Shown here piece after piece: positions 61,901-64,000 of a DNA stretch of 64,000 nt. Positions within the stretch are counted from its first letter, which is position 1, and every line of letters starts with the position of its first letter. The notes beneath the pieces are model-generated. The model was given only the letters and a program-made list of their open reading frames with translations. It had not been told where the DNA came from and did no database searches. The DNA lies in NCBI GenBank assembly GCA_037957365.1, contig JARHVA010006308.1:712001-776000 (forward strand), written 5' to 3'. This stretch comes from Torreya grandis. Its lineage: Eukaryota; Streptophyta; Pinopsida; Cupressales; Taxaceae. Made by a program: the position numbers and the translations under genes.

Positions 61901-62771
61901 AATATAAAACCCAAGATTTAATAATATTATCAATGGAGAGAATTAATTCACCTTGAAAAACAATACTTGTTTCCACATTCACCTCCTTGGTGTCTTCCTA
62001 ATTATTTTTCTTGTTCTGAAGAGAGAAACAATCCTTCTTCGCATGCCTAGTCTTTCCATAGTGTCAGCATACCATCCTGGCCCTTGATTTTGACCTTTTA
62101 GGACCATTAGACTCTCCAAACTTTCCTTTTCCTCTAAAATTTTATCTCCCTCTACTCTCCACCACCAAATCATCACCTAAAATAGAAGTCTACCCAAATA
62201 TTTTTCATTGCATTTCTTAGCTAAGGATTACTCCTATGACATCCTCAACCTTCAACTAGGCATTATTAGAGACCAAGTTACTCACATCCATTACCAAGAT
62301 ATTCCAATTCTCTAGTAAGGAACACAAAATAAGCAAAGCCCTAACTTCATCATCAAAATATATTTTTACAAAATTCAACATAGTCACAATTGTGTTGAAT
62401 TCATTCAGATGATCAACAACTAAACCATTTCTGGACATCTTCATATTAAATAACTTTTTCATTAAAAACATTTTATTAAAAGTAGAGGGTTTCTCACATA
62501 AATTCCCTAATGCATTCATTAAACCTTTTGTGGAATTTTTCTATGATATATTAAATGCAACCAAAGATGCAAAGCATAACCTAATGGTCCCAAGTGATTT
62601 CCTATCGAGCATATCCCAAGCCTCATCTTTTATACTCATTGGTTGCTTTACTTTTCCTCCTAGTGGATCATGAAGATCCTTCTAATAGAGATAATCCTCC
62701 ATATGCATCTTTCATAGATCAAAGTTCTATCCATTAAACTTTTTAACCTTTCATCTATGATCATTAGCCAT
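58908..62771 (-). pseudogene. gag-pol of copia element 1
   Basis: A single polyprotein frame, broken by stops, starts at the ATG at 62771 (MANDHR). Order: gag UBN2 domain (MSRNGLVVDHLNEFNTIVTM, 62519-62256); knuckle HYGKTRHAKKDC near 62060 with its first Cys changed; protease with WVLYLRASFHATP near 61900, where DSG is YLR; integrase with HNSLGHMTQKGMQIL near 61530, FIDD near 61280 and CLXSNNGGEYY where the second Asp is Asn; integrase C-terminus VYLINRGPSSTLDGAIHEEY (60961); RT with VVKGFAQKKGIDFNDIFSPA (60268) and CLYVDDMLVAG near 59900; RNase H with ESDMARDLDSRMSTIGYIF near 59350. This order (integrase before RT) is diagnostic for Ty1/copia. It is dead. Confidence 0.93.
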
Positions 62772-62832
62772 AGCTCCCACTTAAACTAATAACCCTTCCT
62801 ATGATTCAACACTTCAAAAAATATAACCTGAA

Positions 62833-62845
62833 GCTCTGATACTAG
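62833..62845 (-). promoter_or_regulatory. Primer binding site of copia element 1 (initiator Met-tRNA type)
   Basis: The minus strand reads TAGTATCAGAGCTT just after the LTR. It matches TGGTATCAGAGC, the complement of the plant initiator tRNA-Met 3' end, with G changed to A. Confidence 0.9.
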
Positions 62846-62846
62846 T

Positions 62847-63566
62847 TTTTAGGAATAAATACATAAATTGATACATAAATATTTCATAGAATCACAATAA
62901 TAGATATGATTAGAGATGCATAAGAAACATAAATAAACATTCACAATAAAAAGACTAGAATTAACATGGTTCACCCAATGTGGGCTACATCCACTAAGAA
63001 ATACTTGATCAAATTTTATTACAAGCCACTAGAGTACAATCACTCTCATATTTGTCTTCACAATTATAATACACAAATATTGTTTAGATCTGCACTTAAA
63101 AAACCCTCCTAAGTTCTCACTTGAATTCACACTCTTTGTTCTTTCTTCTCAAATCCTTATTTTCATGATGTATTACCTACACAATATCTATCTATAAATA
63201 ATACATCAATAAAGTGGTATTACAAAACAAGGGGTACCAAAACCAAGAGAAAAATCAACCCAAAATGATTTTCCATTAAAGGGGGTCCAAAAAAAATATT
63301 GGGGGGCTATCGCCATCGAACCCCAATGAGAATACATATAGAGTGTTTAATACATTTTAAATGTATAGTATTTGACATACACTATAATTTAAAAATAGGC
63401 TCCACAACACAAAAAATCTTCAAAATAATTTGTAGGGTCCAATATAATATTCACCCACAAGAGGAGTAAATTAAAAATGTGATCTCTAAATCCTTGGATC
63501 TCTCTAAAACCCCAAAAATGTACCATCAAGGTCATGTGATAGCCCCAAAGGGCTCCACACATAACA
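62847..63566 (-). repeat. Middle LTR shared by copia elements 1 and 2
   Basis: On the minus strand it starts TGTTATGTGTGGAGCCC after the tract of element 2 and ends next to the primer site of element 1. Bases 62847-63414 match the left LTR. Bases 63415-63566 are extra and carry a second 'TGTGGAGCC'. Loss of about 150 bases between the two TGTGGAGCC copies would give the left LTR. The alternative is that element 1 is inserted in element 2's LTR (flanks ACTCT and AATCT, 4 of 5 bases). Confidence 0.65.
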
Positions 63567-63569
63567 ATC

Positions 63570-64000
63570 TCCCACTTGGAGACCTTTTCTCCTGAATAAA
63601 ATCTATCACTACTCCATGATCACTAAGATCAACCAAGTCTGAACATAGTCTCAACTTTTCCAATCTAACCACCTTGGTCATCATATCCACAAGATTTTGT
63701 CTAGTATAAATCTTCTTCAACATCAGCAAGTTCTCCTCCAAATTTGTTTTGATGAAGTGATAATGTAATTGAATATGTTTCATCCTCATGTGGAAAGCAA
63801 AGTTCTTTGACAAATGAATAGCACTTTGACTATCACTATGTAGACTCCCAACTTCTTTCTCATGCCCCACTTCTCAAAACAACTCCTATAACCAAATAAT
63901 ATCTTTGCTAGCCTATGCGGTATAAATATTCTCTACCTCTGTGGTTGACAAAGACACAACCTTCTATATCCTTGAAGTCTAACTAAATACTATATCTCTA
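63570..64000 (-). pseudogene. RNase H end of copia element 2 (cut by window edge)
   Basis: The minus strand reads VVSLSTTEVENIYTA near 63930, then the open part 63870-63532: GSLHSDSQSAIHLSKNFAFH, MKHIQLHYHFIKTNLEENLL, YTRQNLVDMMTKVVRLEKLR. These are the family's 'LSTTEAEYxA', 'DSQSAIxLAKNPxFHxRTKHI' and 'NPADMLTK' blocks. The frame reads on past the polypurine tract into the LTR. It is the last part of a Ty1/copia polyprotein. Confidence 0.92.

Larger units (their letters stand above)
58335..64000 (-). mobile_element. Tandem Ty1/copia elements (LTR-interior-LTR-interior), right end outside window
   Basis: Two copia interiors of the same family lie head to tail on the minus strand: 58894-62846 (complete) and 63567-64000 (only the end). 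A shared LTR (62847-63566) sits between them, and an LTR (58335-58893) ends the array on the left. Homologous stretches next to each LTR (cacttggagac; then 'caccttggtcatcat') show the same polypurine tract and RNase H end. It is inserted in, or abuts, element D pol. Confidence 0.8.

Noticed and set aside
62833..62845. tRNA-Met fragment
   Set aside because: Only 12-13 bases at the exact primer-site position next to an LTR; it is a PBS and not a tRNA gene.

Overview
This window looks like repetitive DNA from a plant nuclear genome. It is AT-rich and almost entirely built of decayed LTR retrotransposons nested inside one another. A gymnosperm or another seed plant with a very large genome is plausible, but that is an inference from element type and density only. 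I found no intact host gene, no rRNA or tRNA gene and no CRISPR array. The coding remnants carry many TAG/TAA stops where the family consensus has Gln (CAG/CAA) or Trp, and many CpG-type losses. This fits old, methylated, silenced elements.

Layout. (1) 1-5690 and 43271-43409: element A, plus strand, with LTRs of about 0.95 kb and a short 3.9-kb interior without recognisable pol. Its 3' LTR is split by 37.6 kb of later insertions. (2) 24047-43270: element C, a minus-strand Ty3/gypsy element with giant LTRs of about 5.8 and 6.1 kb, inserted in A's 3' LTR (target duplication GCCTC/GCATC). (3) 5691-24042: element B, an 18.35-kb plus-strand Ty3/gypsy element of the Tat/Ogre type. It inserted exactly at the A/C junction: its perfect CCTCT target duplication is four bases of A plus the first base of C. 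The order of events is therefore A, then C, then B. (4) 43410-48578: no gene; a C-poor minisatellite and other short repeats. (5) 48579-54600: two related LTR-like repeats around a non-coding spacer. (6) 54600-58334: element D, a minus-strand Tat pol remnant (RT, RNase H, second RNase H, integrase). (7) 58335-64000: two Ty1/copia interiors in tandem on the minus strand, sharing one middle LTR.

The most interesting contents are these. Element C carries a separate gene of about 1,075 codons inside each LTR, sense to gag-pol, preceded by a conserved TATA box, and I do not recognise its product. Element C also has an RNase H-like domain of the Tat 'aRNH' kind between protease and reverse transcriptase, whereas elements B and D have it in the usual place between RNase H and integrase. 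Element B carries a plant mobile domain (PMD) gene in antisense orientation in its 3' region. Boundaries of decayed domains are approximate throughout.
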